64,000 nt of DNA from Variovorax paradoxus B4 (GCF_000463015.1 NC_022247.1:5393501-5457500), one strand, 5' to 3'. Positions 10,224-19,455 are shown, counted from the stretch's first letter. Numbers and translations: made by a program. The notes: generated by a model not told the origin, from the letters alone.

Positions 10224-11582
10224 ATGCCCACATTCGACTTCGATCTTTTCGTCATCGGCGGCGGCAGCGGCGGTGTGCGCGCCGCGCGCATGGCGGCCCA
10301 GCAGGGCGCGCGCGTGGCCCTGGCCGAGGCGGCCGACCTTGGCGGCACCTGCGTCAACGTGGGCTGCATTCCGAAGAAGCTCTACAGCTACGCAGCCGGC
10401 TATGCCGAATCCTTCGAGGAAGCCGCGGGCTACGGCTGGCAGCTGCCGCAGGCGCCGAAATTCGACTGGGCGCATCTCAAGGCGCAGCGCGCGAAGGAGA
10501 TCTCGCGGCTCAACGGCGTGTATGCCTCGCTGCTGAAGAATTCCGGCGTGGTGCTGGTCAGCGGCTGGGCGCAGCTGCTCGACGGCCACACGGTCGAGGT
10601 CGACGGCAAGCGCCACACGGCGCGCCATCTGCTGGTGGCCACCGGCGGCACGCCCTACGTGCCCGACATTCCGGGCCGCGAGCACATCGCCATCTCCGAC
10701 GCGATGTTCGACCTCGACCCGTTCCCCAAGCGCCTGCTGGTGGTGGGCGGCGGCTACATCGCCTGCGAGTTCGCATCGATCTTCAACGGCCTGGGCGCCC
10801 AGGTGACGCAGCTGCACCGCCGCGCGCACCTGCTCACGGGCTTCGACGACGACGTGCGGCAGTTCCTCGCCCACGAGATGGGCAAGGCGGGCGTCGACGT
10901 GCGACTGAACTGCGAGGCCACCTCGATCACGCGCGGGGCGCACGGGCTCACGGTCACGCTCGCGCGCGGCCAGCAGATCGAAGCCGACACGGTGCTCTTT
11001 GCGACCGGCCGCGTGCCCAACACCCAGGGGCTCGGCCTCGAAGCGGCAGGCGTGAAGCTCGACGAGCGCGGCGCCATCGCGGTCGATGCGCACTACCGCA
11101 GCTCGGTGCCGTCGATCTACGCGGTGGGCGATGTGTCCACGCGCGTGCAGCTCACGCCGGTGGCGCTGGCCGAGGCGATGGTCGTGGTCGACGAGCTGTT
11201 CGGCAAGGGCCGGCGCCGGCTCGACTACGAGTTCATTCCGACGGCCGTGTTCACGCACCCCAACATCGGCACCTGCGGCTACACCGAGCTCGACGCGCGT
11301 GCGAAGTTCGGCGACGTGGCGGTGTTCTCGAGCGAATTCAAGTCGCTGCGCCACACGCTGTCGGGCCGCAGCGAGCGCACCTTCATGAAGCTGGTGGTCG
11401 ACAGGGCCAGCGACCGCGTGGTCGGCCTGCACATGGTGGGCGCCGATGCGGGCGAGGTGGTGCAGGGCTTTGCCGTGGCGATGCGCGCGGGCGCGACCAA
11501 GGCGCTGTTCGACAGCACCATCGGCATCCACCCGACGGCGGCCGAAGAGTTTGTCACCATGCGCGAACCCATGCCCGGCTAA
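10224..11582 (+). CDS. gorA: Glutathione-disulfide reductase
   Basis: A 452-residue flavoenzyme that reduces oxidised glutathione with NADPH. The FAD-binding GGGSGGVRAARMAA is at 12-25, the redox disulfide is C43-C48 in GGTCVNVGCIPKKLY, the NAD(P) Rossmann motif GGGYIACEF is near 175, and the C-terminal HPTAAEE supplies the catalytic histidine-glutamate pair to the partner subunit. The NADPH-type Arg residues after the second Rossmann fold (HRRAHLL) support GR over lipoamide dehydrogenase. An AAGGAGAG site precedes the ATG. A GC-rich seven-base hairpin at 10162-10180, without a T-run, separates it from the gene upstream. It converges with panE; the two stop codons overlap. Confidence 0.95.
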   Translation: MPTFDFDLFVIGGGSGGVRAARMAAQQGARVALAEAADLGGTCVNVGCIPKKLYSYAAGYAESFEEAAGYGWQLPQAPKFDWAHLKAQRAKEISRLNGVYASLLKNSGVVLVSGWAQLLDGHTVEVDGKRHTARHLLVATGGTPYVPDIPGREHIAISDAMFDLDPFPKRLLVVGGGYIACEFASIFNGLGAQVTQLHRRAHLLTGFDDDVRQFLAHEMGKAGVDVRLNCEATSITRGAHGLTVTLARGQQIEADTVLFATGRVPNTQGLGLEAAGVKLDERGAIAVDAHYRSSVPSIYAVGDVSTRVQLTPVALAEAMVVVDELFGKGRRRLDYEFIPTAVFTHPNIGTCGYTELDARAKFGDVAVFSSEFKSLRHTLSGRSERTFMKLVVDRASDRVVGLHMVGADAGEVVQGFAVAMRAGATKALFDSTIGIHPTAAEEFVTMREPMPG

Positions 11583-12475
11583 CGCTGCTTGGTTTCGAGC
11601 AGCTTCACCATCACGAACAGCACGCGGTTGGCGGGCGTGGGCACGCCCAGCGCCTCGCCGCGGCGCACGACGAAGCCGTTGAGATGGTCGATCTCGCTGG
11701 GCTTGCCGCGTGCGAGGTCCTGCGCGGTCGATGAATACTGCGAGGGCATCGACTGCGCAATGCCGCGCACGGCCGCGTCGGTGTCGCCCGGAATCGCGAC
11801 ACCCTCGGCCTTTGCCACGGCGAGGCATTCGGCGACCACGTCGCGGATCACATCGGCCACGCCCACGCCTTTCACGAGTTCGCCGTAGGGCAGCTGCGAC
11901 ACGGCCGACAGCGCGTTGTAGGCGCAGTTCAGCACCAGCTTGGCCCAGAGCGAGCCGCGCACGTTGCCGGAAATCTGCGTGGGCACGCCGGCGGCCATCA
12001 AGTGCTGCGCAACCTGTTCGCTGCTGCGCGAAGGCGCGATCACCAGCTCGCCGCGGCCGTGGTGCTTCACGTGGCCCGGGCCGGCCATCTCGGTGGCCAC
12101 GTAGACCACGGCGGCAGCCACCTCGCTGGACGGCAGCACCGAGCGCACGCGCTCGTCGTTGTCGACGCCGTTCTGCAGCGTGAGCACCAGCGCAGCGGGC
12201 GAGAGATGCGGCCTGATCTGCGCCGCGGCCGATTCGGTGTCGGTGGACTTCACGCAGAACAGCACCAGGTCCGCGCCCTGCACCGCGCCGGCCTCGGTGC
12301 TCGCGCCGAGCCGCACCTGCTCGTCGAAGGCCTTCGTCTCCAGCCGCAGCCCGTTGGCACGAATGGCCTCCACGTGCGAAGGCCGGCCGATCAGCACCAC
12401 CTCGTGGCCCGCGCGCGCCAGCATGGCGCCGTAGTAGCAGCCGACTGCGCCGGCGCCCATGACTGCGACTTTCAT
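11579..12475 (-). CDS. panE: 2-Dehydropantoate 2-reductase
   Basis: A 298-residue ketopantoate reductase (PanE/ApbA fold) that makes pantoate for coenzyme A synthesis with NADPH. The N-terminal GAGAVGCYYGAMLARAGHEV is the nucleotide-binding motif, followed by the VKSTDTESA segment; the catalytic lysine is in SLWAKLVLNCAYNALSA (about 176) and the C-terminal SSTAQDLARGKPSEIDHLNG is a hallmark. Several paralogues of this family exist in soil bacteria and some act on other 2-keto acids, so the exact substrate is inferred. It is followed upstream, in the same direction, by a LysR gene 54 bases away. Confidence 0.88.
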   Translation of the reverse strand: MKVAVMGAGAVGCYYGAMLARAGHEVVLIGRPSHVEAIRANGLRLETKAFDEQVRLGASTEAGAVQGADLVLFCVKSTDTESAAAQIRPHLSPAALVLTLQNGVDNDERVRSVLPSSEVAAAVVYVATEMAGPGHVKHHGRGELVIAPSRSSEQVAQHLMAAGVPTQISGNVRGSLWAKLVLNCAYNALSAVSQLPYGELVKGVGVADVIRDVVAECLAVAKAEGVAIPGDTDAAVRGIAQSMPSQYSSTAQDLARGKPSEIDHLNGFVVRRGEALGVPTPANRVLFVMVKLLETKQR

Positions 12476-12529
12476 CGATTCATTTCCTTGGTTGTCTGTT
12501 CGGCCCAGAGGTTAGCGAAGGCTGCCGCT

Positions 12530-13438
12530 TCATGCTTGCGCGCCGCGCGAAGCCACGCCTTCCTTCAGAAGCCACTCCCGAAACGCCGCGAAGGCCGGCA
12601 GGTCGAGCCGGTCCGGCCGATAGCAGAGGTAGTGCCCCTGGTCCACGCGCACCGGCGCGCCACAGGGGCTCAGCAGCGATCCCTCGGCCAGTTCTTCCTG
12701 CACCAGCAGCTTCGGCACCAGCCCGATGCCCAGGCCGCTGAGCGCCGCCTGGATCAGCGCCGAATACTGCGCGAAGCGCGGCCCGGCCACGGTCTGCACT
12801 TCGGGCACGCCGTGCTGCGCGGCCCACTCGCGCCAGGCGGTGGGCGCGCCCTCGTGGTGCAGCAGCGTGTGGGCGACGACGTCGGCCGGCTGCGCGATGC
12901 GATGGCGCTTCTCGACCAGCGCGCGCGCCGCGATCAGCACGAACTCGCGCCCCGCGATGTATTCGGACACCACGCCGGGCCAGCCGTCGGGGCCGTAGCG
13001 AATGGCGGCATCGACGCCGGCCGGGATGCCGTCGCTGGGCTCCAGGTGGCGGCTGAAGCTCAGCATCACATGGCGGCTCTTCTGGCTGAAGGCCGGCAGG
13101 CGCGGGATGAGCCACTTGGTGAGGAAGGTGGGCACGCTCGCGAGCGTGAGCAGGCCGGCGCCGGCATCGCCCGAGCGCGCCTCGAAGGTCGCGGTCTCGA
13201 TGGCGCGCAGGCCGCCCGAGATCTTCTGCCAGTACACCCGCCCCTGCGGCGTGAGCTGCACGCCGCGGCCGTTCTTCTGCAGCAGCTCGCGGCCCAGGAA
13301 GGCCTCGAGCCCCGCGATCTGCTTGCTGACCGCGCTCACGGTGATGCACAGGGCGCCGGCCGCGAGCGTGATGCTCTGGTGGCGCGCCACGGCGTCGAAG
13401 GCCAGCAGTTCCTGGATGGTGGGGCAGTCGCGCTTCAT
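12530..13438 (-). CDS. LysR-family regulator, GcvA-like
   Basis: A 302-residue transcription factor with an N-terminal winged helix (LLAFDAVARHQSITLAAGALCITVSAVSKQI, within 10-42) and a C-terminal effector domain. The VSAVSKQIAGLE recognition helix and the C-terminal GIGLVPKLLV, LSP, YLCYRP features place it in the GcvA/AmpR-like branch. It is divergent from the ABC importer that starts at 13626, with a 187-base gap, and is codirectional with panE; either could be the target. The gap holds a -10-like TAGAAT at 13534-13539 on the plus strand. Confidence 0.9.
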   Translation of the reverse strand: MKRDCPTIQELLAFDAVARHQSITLAAGALCITVSAVSKQIAGLEAFLGRELLQKNGRGVQLTPQGRVYWQKISGGLRAIETATFEARSGDAGAGLLTLASVPTFLTKWLIPRLPAFSQKSRHVMLSFSRHLEPSDGIPAGVDAAIRYGPDGWPGVVSEYIAGREFVLIAARALVEKRHRIAQPADVVAHTLLHHEGAPTAWREWAAQHGVPEVQTVAGPRFAQYSALIQAALSGLGIGLVPKLLVQEELAEGSLLSPCGAPVRVDQGHYLCYRPDRLDLPAFAAFREWLLKEGVASRGAQA

Positions 13439-13613
13439 GCATGGCTCCGGTCGATGAAAGCTCCGTGAAAAACACTTTCCGATTGCTCAAGCGTCGTCAT
13501 CCAGCTTTCACCCATAAGTACGCATGTGCTTCCTAGAATTCGCTGGAGCGCGGCAACCGGCCGTGCGCAAGAAGTAGCGCACTCGGAAAGTATGCCGGCT
13601 GCGCAAGACATCG

Positions 13614-13628
13614 GGAGACATCACCTTG
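13614..13628 (+). promoter_or_regulatory. Ribosome-binding site and TTG start of ABC permease
   Basis: GGAGACATCACC followed by TTG. The identical 15 bases recur at 34924-34938 in front of another gene whose only sensible start is TTG. This decides the start codon for both genes. Confidence 0.7.
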
Positions 13629-14393
13629 GTTCGCGGCATCTCGCTTTTCTACGGCCTGTACCTGCTGCTGCCGATCGCCCTGCTGCTGATCGGCAGCTTC
13701 GGCGGCAACTGGACCAACACGCTGTTGCCCACGGGCATCACCGGACAGTGGTACCTCGACCTCTGGCTCGACACCTCGTTCCGCAAGGCCTTCGTGAGCA
13801 GCCTCGTGGTGGCCATGTCGGCCTGCGCGATCAACACCGTGCTGGCGCTGCCGCTGGCCCATGCGCTGTACCACGGCGCCCGGCGCGGCAGCAGCCTGGC
13901 GGCGCGCATCGTGAGCGCCACCCCCGTCGCGGTGCCGACCATCACGCTGGCCTTCGGCTACATGATCGTGTTCAACACCGACCTCGCGCCCTGGCTGGGC
14001 TCGATGCCGCTCCTGATCGCGGCGCACGCGATCCTCACGCTGCCCTACCTCACCAACACGCTGCTGAGCGACCTGCGCCACCTGGACCTCGGCCGGCTCG
14101 AGCAGGCGGCCGCCACGCTCGGCGCCTCGGGCTGGCAGCAGTTCACCGGCATCGTGCTGCCGAGCCTGCGGCAAAGCCTGATCAGCGGGCTGGTGATGGT
14201 CGCGGCCATTTCGGTGGGCGAGTTCGGGCTGTCGAACCTGCTCACGAGCTTCCAGAACCGCACCTATCCGGTGGTGCTGTTGCAGGCCTTCTATGGCGCG
14301 ACCGGTTTCGCCTGTGCGGCCACGGTGATCCTGCTGGTGCTGGCGAGCGCGTCGGCGCTTCTTTCTTCCTCCCTTGTGAAGCAACGCGCATGA
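13626..14393 (+). CDS. ABC transporter permease, iron/phosphonate/polyamine type
   Basis: A 255-residue inner-membrane permease with about six hydrophobic segments. The EAA loop that contacts the ATPase is LEQAAATLGASGWQQFTGIVLP (about 160-181, quoted in part) with the conserved glycine. It begins with TTG at 13626 after a good GGAGAC site; there is no ATG in a suitable place. Together with the ATPase, binding protein and second permease it forms an importer of the family that handles iron(III), 2-aminoethylphosphonate or polyamines. The stop codon overlaps the ATG of the ATPase gene (ATGA). Confidence 0.88.
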   Translation: MVRGISLFYGLYLLLPIALLLIGSFGGNWTNTLLPTGITGQWYLDLWLDTSFRKAFVSSLVVAMSACAINTVLALPLAHALYHGARRGSSLAARIVSATPVAVPTITLAFGYMIVFNTDLAPWLGSMPLLIAAHAILTLPYLTNTLLSDLRHLDLGRLEQAAATLGASGWQQFTGIVLPSLRQSLISGLVMVAAISVGEFGLSNLLTSFQNRTYPVVLLQAFYGATGFACAATVILLVLASASALLSSSLVKQRA

Positions 14394-15418
14394 GCCTCCT
14401 CCTCGACAACGTCAGCTACAACTATCCCGGCAGCACGCACGGCCTGCACGACGTGTCGCTCGACGTGCGCACCGGCGAGCTGGTGGCGGTGATCGGGCCC
14501 AGCGGCTCGGGCAAGTCGACGCTGCTCAAGCTGGTGTCGGGCCTGGAGACGGGCCACAGCGGCCGCATCGCGCTCGACGGCGCGGACATGTCGCGCACGC
14601 CGGTGCACCAGCGGCACATCGGCATGGTGTTCCAGAGCTATGCGCTGTTTCCGCATCTGAGCGTGCTCGACAACGTGGCCTACGGGCTCAAGCTGCGCAA
14701 GGTGGCCGTGGCCGAACGACGCCGCCGTGCGCAGGAACTGCTCGACATCGTGGGGCTGGGCGAATACGCGCAGCGTGCCGTCGCGCAGCTCTCGGGCGGG
14801 CAGCAGCAGCGCGTGGCCCTGGCCCGCGCGCTGGCCATCGACCCGCGTGCGCTGCTGCTCGACGAACCGCTCTCGGCCCTCGACGCCAGCGTGCGCGGCC
14901 ACCTGCGCGACCAGATCCGGTCGATCCAGCAGCGCTTCAACGCGACCACGCTGCTGGTCACGCACGACCAGGAAGAGGCGCTCGTGATGGCCGACCGCGT
15001 GGCCATGCTCAAGGATGGCCGGCTGCTGCAGATCGCCACGCCGCGCGACATCTACGAGAACCCCGCGAGCCGCGCGGTGGCGGAGTTCGTCGGGCTCTCG
15101 ACGATCCTGCCCGCGAAGGTCAGCGCGCCAGACCGGCTGGACCTCGGCTTTGCCGAACTCGCCGCACCCACGGGCCGCCGCACGGCCGGCAGCGCGGTGC
15201 AGGTGCTGGTGCGGCCCGAGCACATCCGGGCCGATCCGCCGGTCGGCAGCATCAACCGCCTCGCGGGCCGCACCGGCGCGCAGCGCTACCTGGGCGCGCT
15301 CACGCGCTACGACTTCGAGGTGGCGGGCGCACCCAAGCCCTTCCTCGCCGAATCGGCAAGACCCGCCGCCGAAGCGATTGCCATCGCGCCCGAACACCTC
15401 CGTTTGCTCGATCACTGA
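14390..15418 (+). CDS. ABC transporter ATP-binding protein
   Basis: A 342-residue cytoplasmic ATPase. Walker A is GPSGSGKSTLL (about 37-47), Q-loop VFQSYALFPH, signature LSGGQQQRVALARAL, Walker B ALLLDEPLSALD and the switch histidine in LLVTHDQEEAL. The C-terminal TOBE-like beta domain (from about 240), with VLVRPEHI, is typical of the polyamine/iron/AEP transporters (CysA/PotA/FbpC class). It is translationally coupled to the preceding permease and followed, 27 bases later, by the binding-protein gene. Confidence 0.93.
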   Translation: MSLLLDNVSYNYPGSTHGLHDVSLDVRTGELVAVIGPSGSGKSTLLKLVSGLETGHSGRIALDGADMSRTPVHQRHIGMVFQSYALFPHLSVLDNVAYGLKLRKVAVAERRRRAQELLDIVGLGEYAQRAVAQLSGGQQQRVALARALAIDPRALLLDEPLSALDASVRGHLRDQIRSIQQRFNATTLLVTHDQEEALVMADRVAMLKDGRLLQIATPRDIYENPASRAVAEFVGLSTILPAKVSAPDRLDLGFAELAAPTGRRTAGSAVQVLVRPEHIRADPPVGSINRLAGRTGAQRYLGALTRYDFEVAGAPKPFLAESARPAAEAIAIAPEHLRLLDH

Positions 15419-15445
15419 TCTTTTTTCCTTCCAAGGAGCCACCCC

Positions 15446-16534
15446 ATGCAACGCAGACATCTGATCCAGGCCGCCGGCGCACTGCCCGCACTGTCATTGG
15501 CCACCCTCGCCGCCCGCACCGCCTTCGCCTTCGACGGCCCCGAGCTCTACGCGGGCGAGAAGGCGCTCTATGCCGAGGCGCAGAAGGAAGGCCTGTGCGT
15601 CTCCTTCGACACCGGCCCCGAATGGGCCAACTGGAAGTCGCTGTTCCGCGACTTCAAGAAGCGCTATCCCGAGATCGAGCTGACCTACAACGACATCGGC
15701 TCGGCCGCCACCGTGGTCGCGCTCGAAAAGACCAAGCGCCGCCCGCAGGCCGACACCGCCTACTACTTCGCCGCCTCGGCCGTCGACGCCGCGAAGAAGG
15801 ACGTGGTCGCGCCCTTCAAGCCCGTGAACTTCGACAAGCTGCCGCCCGTGTTCCGCGAGGCCGAGGGCCGCTGGTTCACCATCCACACGCTCAACATCGC
15901 CTTCCTGGTCAACAAGAAGCTGGTGAAGAACGTGCCGACCGGCTGGGCCGACCTGCTCAAGCCCGAGTTCAAGAGCACGGTGGTCTACCTCGACCCGCGC
16001 TCCACCGGCATCGGCCAGGTGCTGACCTTTGCCGCGGCCTATGCCAACGGCGGCAGCGTCGACAACGTGCAGCCCGGCACCGACTACCTGGGCAAGCTGC
16101 ACTCGGCCGGCAACGTGCTGCGCGTGGAAGGCACCACGCCGTACGCCAAGTTCCTCAAGGGCGAGATCCCGGTGTGGATCAGCTACGAGAACGACGGCCT
16201 CAAGGCCAAGCATGTCGACGGCATGGGCGATGCCGTGGAGGTGGTGATTCCGAAGGAGGCCAGCGTGGCCGCGCCGTATGCCATCAGCCTGGTGAAGAAC
16301 GGCCCCAACCCCAATGCCGGCAAGCTGTGGCTCAACTTCATCATGAGCGAGGCCGGCCAGTCGCTGTTCGCGCAGGGCTTCGTGCGGCCTGCCGTGCCGG
16401 GCACGCCGCTCTCCGCCGATGTCGCGGCCAAGATGCCGGCCGCGCCGCAGATCCGCCCGCTCGACGTGGTGAAGGCCTCGGAGCGCAAGGCCGAAGTCGA
16501 CAAGCTCTGGGCGCAAGCCGCGCTGGGCAAGTAG
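15446..16534 (+). CDS. ABC transporter periplasmic substrate-binding protein (family 1)
   Basis: A 362-residue binding protein with a signal peptide MQRRHLIQAAGALPALSLAT, cut near residue 29 (AFA/FDG). The mature part has the two-lobe fold of Fe(III)- and 2-aminoethylphosphonate-binding proteins: FDTGPEWANWKSLFRDFKKRYPEIEL at the N-terminus, YNDIGSAATVVALE and the central NIAFLVNKKLVKNVPTGWADLL (parts quoted). Tyrosine pairs that bind ferric iron in FbpA are not evident to me, so an organic ligand is more likely. An AAGGAGCC site precedes the ATG. It lies between the ATPase and the second permease, an order seen in some AEP-type operons. Confidence 0.88.
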   Translation: MQRRHLIQAAGALPALSLATLAARTAFAFDGPELYAGEKALYAEAQKEGLCVSFDTGPEWANWKSLFRDFKKRYPEIELTYNDIGSAATVVALEKTKRRPQADTAYYFAASAVDAAKKDVVAPFKPVNFDKLPPVFREAEGRWFTIHTLNIAFLVNKKLVKNVPTGWADLLKPEFKSTVVYLDPRSTGIGQVLTFAAAYANGGSVDNVQPGTDYLGKLHSAGNVLRVEGTTPYAKFLKGEIPVWISYENDGLKAKHVDGMGDAVEVVIPKEASVAAPYAISLVKNGPNPNAGKLWLNFIMSEAGQSLFAQGFVRPAVPGTPLSADVAAKMPAAPQIRPLDVVKASERKAEVDKLWAQAALGK

Positions 16535-16544
16535 GCAGGCCGTG

Positions 16545-17366
16545 ATGCGACGCTTTGGCGCCTGGCCCGCCTGGGCCTTCATGGCGCTGTTCTTCGCGGT
16601 GCCGCTGGCGGCCCTGCTGCCCGAGGCCTTCGGCGACGGCGGCAGTGCCTTCGGGCGGCTGTTCGGCAACCCGCTGTTCCTGGGCGCGCTGCGCAACACG
16701 CTGGGCCTCGGCCTCGCGGCGGGCGCGATCTCGGCGCTGGTGGGCACCTGCATCGCCATCGAACTCGCGCGCCAGCCCGAGGGCCGGCGCCAGTGGATGA
16801 TGGCCCTGCTGGGCCTGCCGCTGGCCTTCTCGGGCCTGGTGATCGCCTATGGCTTCATCCTGGCTTTCGGGCGCGCGGGCTTCGTGACGCAGCTGCTCGC
16901 GGGGCTGGGCGGCGACCCGGCGGCCATCGGCAGCTGGATCTACAGCGTCTCGGGCCTGGGTTTCGCCTATGCCTACTACCTGATCCCGCGCGTGGCGCTG
17001 TCGCTGTACCCGGTGTTCGCCAACCTCGACCTGCGCCCGGCACAGGCGGCACGCACCTTGGGCGCTTCGCGTGCCCGGGCCTTCCGGGACACGGTGGTGC
17101 CCGAGGTGATGCCCTCGGTGCTGTCGAACGCCTGCATGGTGGCCGCGATTGCGATGGGCACCTATGGCACGGCGCTGGCGCTGGTGGGCACGCAGCTCAA
17201 CATCCTGCCGCTGATGCTGCTCGCGCAGGTGGGCGACGGTGGTTCTGATTTCGCGGTGGCAGCGGCCTTGTCGCTGGTACTGATGGTGGTGTGTGTGATC
17301 GTGATGGGAGTGGGCGATGTCCTTACGCGAAGGCGCGAGCGCGGTGCTGCCGGCGCCGGTCATTGA
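16545..17366 (+). CDS. ABC transporter permease (second subunit)
   Basis: A 273-residue permease with six membrane segments and an EAA loop LRPAQAARTLGASRARAFRDT near residue 165-185. It follows the binding-protein gene by ten bases. GTG at 16542 in the same frame is an alternative start; ATG at 16545 is preferred. The last 50 bases overlap the start of the LOG-family gene, so the importer and the nucleotide genes are probably transcribed together. Confidence 0.88.
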   Translation: MRRFGAWPAWAFMALFFAVPLAALLPEAFGDGGSAFGRLFGNPLFLGALRNTLGLGLAAGAISALVGTCIAIELARQPEGRRQWMMALLGLPLAFSGLVIAYGFILAFGRAGFVTQLLAGLGGDPAAIGSWIYSVSGLGFAYAYYLIPRVALSLYPVFANLDLRPAQAARTLGASRARAFRDTVVPEVMPSVLSNACMVAAIAMGTYGTALALVGTQLNILPLMLLAQVGDGGSDFAVAAALSLVLMVVCVIVMGVGDVLTRRRERGAAGAGH

Positions 17367-17865
17367 GGCGCTGGCGCGCCTGGCTCAGAAGCAATCGGGG
17401 CCGGCGCGCCACCGCCAGCCGGTGGCCATCCTCGGCCCCGGCGACGGCGGCCCGGCCGAATGCGGGGCGGCCTACGCCGTGGCGCATGCGCTGGCCGGCG
17501 CGGGCATGGCGGTGATCTGCGGCGGGCGCGGCGGCGTGATGGCCGCGGCCTCGCGCGGCGCCGCCGAGGCCGGCGGCATCGCCGTGGGCATCCTGCCCGA
17601 GGACGACGACCGCAACGCCAACGAATGGCTCAGCGTGGCCATTCCCACCGGCATGGGCGAGATGCGCAACGGCATCATCGCGCGCAGCGGCGTGTGCCTG
17701 GTCGCCATCGGCGGCAACATGGGCACGCTGTCGGAAATGGCGATGGGGCTCAAGTGGGGCAAGCCGGTGTTCGTGATGCACGGCGACGTCGAACTGCCGG
17801 GCGCGGTGCAGGCGGCCGATGTGAACGACATGCTGGCCAAGGTGCTCGCCTGTCTTCTCGCCTGA
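17317..17865 (+). CDS. LOG-like / TIGR00725-type nucleotide-binding protein
   Basis: A 182-residue Rossmann-like protein of the LOG/lysine-decarboxylase-like superfamily. It has an N-terminal AILGPGDGG loop, GGRGGVMAAASRGAAEAGG, a conserved arginine in MRNGIIARSG and the phosphate-binding GGNMGTLSE. True LOG phosphoribohydrolases carry PGGxGTxxE after an Arg; here the proline is replaced (AIGGNMGTLSE), while the Arg and Glu are kept, as in the TIGR00725 group. Possible activity: removal of adenine from AMP-like nucleotides, but this is inference. The start at 17317 overlaps the permease by 50 bases; a later start cannot be ruled out. AMP nucleosidase follows 49 bases downstream. Confidence 0.75.
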   Translation: MSLREGASAVLPAPVIEALARLAQKQSGPARHRQPVAILGPGDGGPAECGAAYAVAHALAGAGMAVICGGRGGVMAAASRGAAEAGGIAVGILPEDDDRNANEWLSVAIPTGMGEMRNGIIARSGVCLVAIGGNMGTLSEMAMGLKWGKPVFVMHGDVELPGAVQAADVNDMLAKVLACLLA

Positions 17866-17914
17866 GCCTGTTGCGGGGGCAGCGGCCGGCACGGCCGCAT
17901 TGCACAATGCCGTC

Positions 17915-19432
17915 ATGCCCTACATGCCCACTTTCGTCGCTCCCGCCCGCTTCAACGACGCCGCCGCGGCGCTCGAACAGGTCAAGTCCATCTACCAGGG
18001 CGGCCTGGCGCATCTGCGGGAATCGATGCTGCGTTTCGTGGCCGGGGAGGCGCTGCCGGGCCGGGTGCGGGCCTGCTACCCGTTCGTGCGGGTGCACACG
18101 CACACCGTCTCGCGCCACACGCCGCCGGCCAACGCGGGCCTGAGCTACGGCTTCGTCGCCGGCCCGGGCCGCTACGAGACCACGCTGACGCGGCCCGACC
18201 TGTTCTCGCGCTACTACCTCGACCAGTTCCGCCTGTTGCTGGAGAACCACCAGGTCGAGATCGAGGTGGGCACCAGCACGCAGCCGATTCCCATCCACTT
18301 CTCCTTTGCCGAGAACGACCACATCGAAGGCACGATGAGCGAGGAGCGCCGCGCGCTGATGCGCGACGTGTTCGACCTGCCCGACCTGGGCGTGATGGAC
18401 GACGGCATCGCCAACGGCACCTACGAGGCGCAGGCGGGCGAGGCGCAGCCGCTGTCGCTCTTCACGGCCGCGCGCGTGGACTACTCGCTGCATCGGCTGC
18501 GGCACTACACCGGCACCGCGCCCGAGTGGTTCCAGAATTTCGTTCTGTTCACGAACTACCAGTTCTACATCGACGAGTTCGTGCGCCTGGGCCACGAGGC
18601 CATGGCCGATGAAAAGAGCGAATACGTCGCCTTCATCGAGCCCGGCAACGTGATCACGCGCCGGCGCGGGCTGGCCGCCGGCGCCAGCACCGGCTACGGC
18701 GGCCTGCTCGACGGCAGCCAGGGCACGGCGCCGCCGCGCCTGCCGCAGATGCCGGCCTACCACCTGGTGCGCGAAGACTGCAGCGGCATCAGCATGGTGA
18801 ACATCGGCGTTGGCCCGGCCAATGCCAAGACCATCACCGACCACATCGCCGTGCTGCGCCCGCACGCCTGGATGATGCTGGGCCACTGCGCCGGCCTGCG
18901 CAACGCGCAGCAGCTCGGCGACTACGTGCTGGCGCATGCCTATGTGCGCGAGGACCATGTGCTCGACGAGGAGCTGCCGCTGTGGGTGCCGATTCCGGCG
19001 CTCTCGGAAATCCAGCTCGCGCTGGAGAAAGCGGTGGCCGACGTCACGCGCTACACGGGCCCCGACCTGAAGAAGATCATGCGCACGGGCACGGTGGCGA
19101 GCACCGACAACCGCAACTGGGAGCTGCTGCCGGGCAACCAGCCGCAGCGCCGCTTCAGCCAGAGCCGGGCCGTGGCGCTCGACATGGAAAGCGCCACCAT
19201 CGCGGCCAACGGCTTCCGCTTTCGCGTGCCCTACGGCACTTTGTTGTGCGTGAGCGACAAACCGCTGCATGGCGAGATCAAGCTCCCGGGCATGGCCAAC
19301 CACTTCTACCGCGAGCGCGTGGAGCAGCACCTGCGCATCGGCATGCGGGCCATCGACATCCTGCGCGAGCAGGGTTCGACCCGGCTGCACAGCCGCAAAC
19401 TGCGCAGCTTCGCGGAGGTCGCATTCCAGTAA
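17915..19432 (+). CDS. amn: AMP nucleosidase
   Basis: A 505-residue enzyme that splits AMP to adenine and ribose 5-phosphate and so sets adenylate levels. The N-terminal domain (to about 180) is the AMN regulatory domain, with YPFVRVHTHTV and RYETTLTRPDLFSRYYLDQF. The C-terminal catalytic domain has the phosphorylase fold: GVGPANAKTITDHIAVLRPHAWMMLGHCAGLR (parts quoted), the ribose-binding ALDMESATIAANGFRFRVPYG and the CVSDKPLHGEIKLPGMAN segment. It is a little longer than the E. coli enzyme (484). ATGs at 17915 and 17924 and a TTG at 17900 are all possible; no strong ribosome-binding site distinguishes them. Confidence 0.95.
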   Translation: MPYMPTFVAPARFNDAAAALEQVKSIYQGGLAHLRESMLRFVAGEALPGRVRACYPFVRVHTHTVSRHTPPANAGLSYGFVAGPGRYETTLTRPDLFSRYYLDQFRLLLENHQVEIEVGTSTQPIPIHFSFAENDHIEGTMSEERRALMRDVFDLPDLGVMDDGIANGTYEAQAGEAQPLSLFTAARVDYSLHRLRHYTGTAPEWFQNFVLFTNYQFYIDEFVRLGHEAMADEKSEYVAFIEPGNVITRRRGLAAGASTGYGGLLDGSQGTAPPRLPQMPAYHLVREDCSGISMVNIGVGPANAKTITDHIAVLRPHAWMMLGHCAGLRNAQQLGDYVLAHAYVREDHVLDEELPLWVPIPALSEIQLALEKAVADVTRYTGPDLKKIMRTGTVASTDNRNWELLPGNQPQRRFSQSRAVALDMESATIAANGFRFRVPYGTLLCVSDKPLHGEIKLPGMANHFYRERVEQHLRIGMRAIDILREQGSTRLHSRKLRSFAEVAFQ

Positions 19433-19455
19433 CAGCCGGGCCTGCCTAGGGTTTT

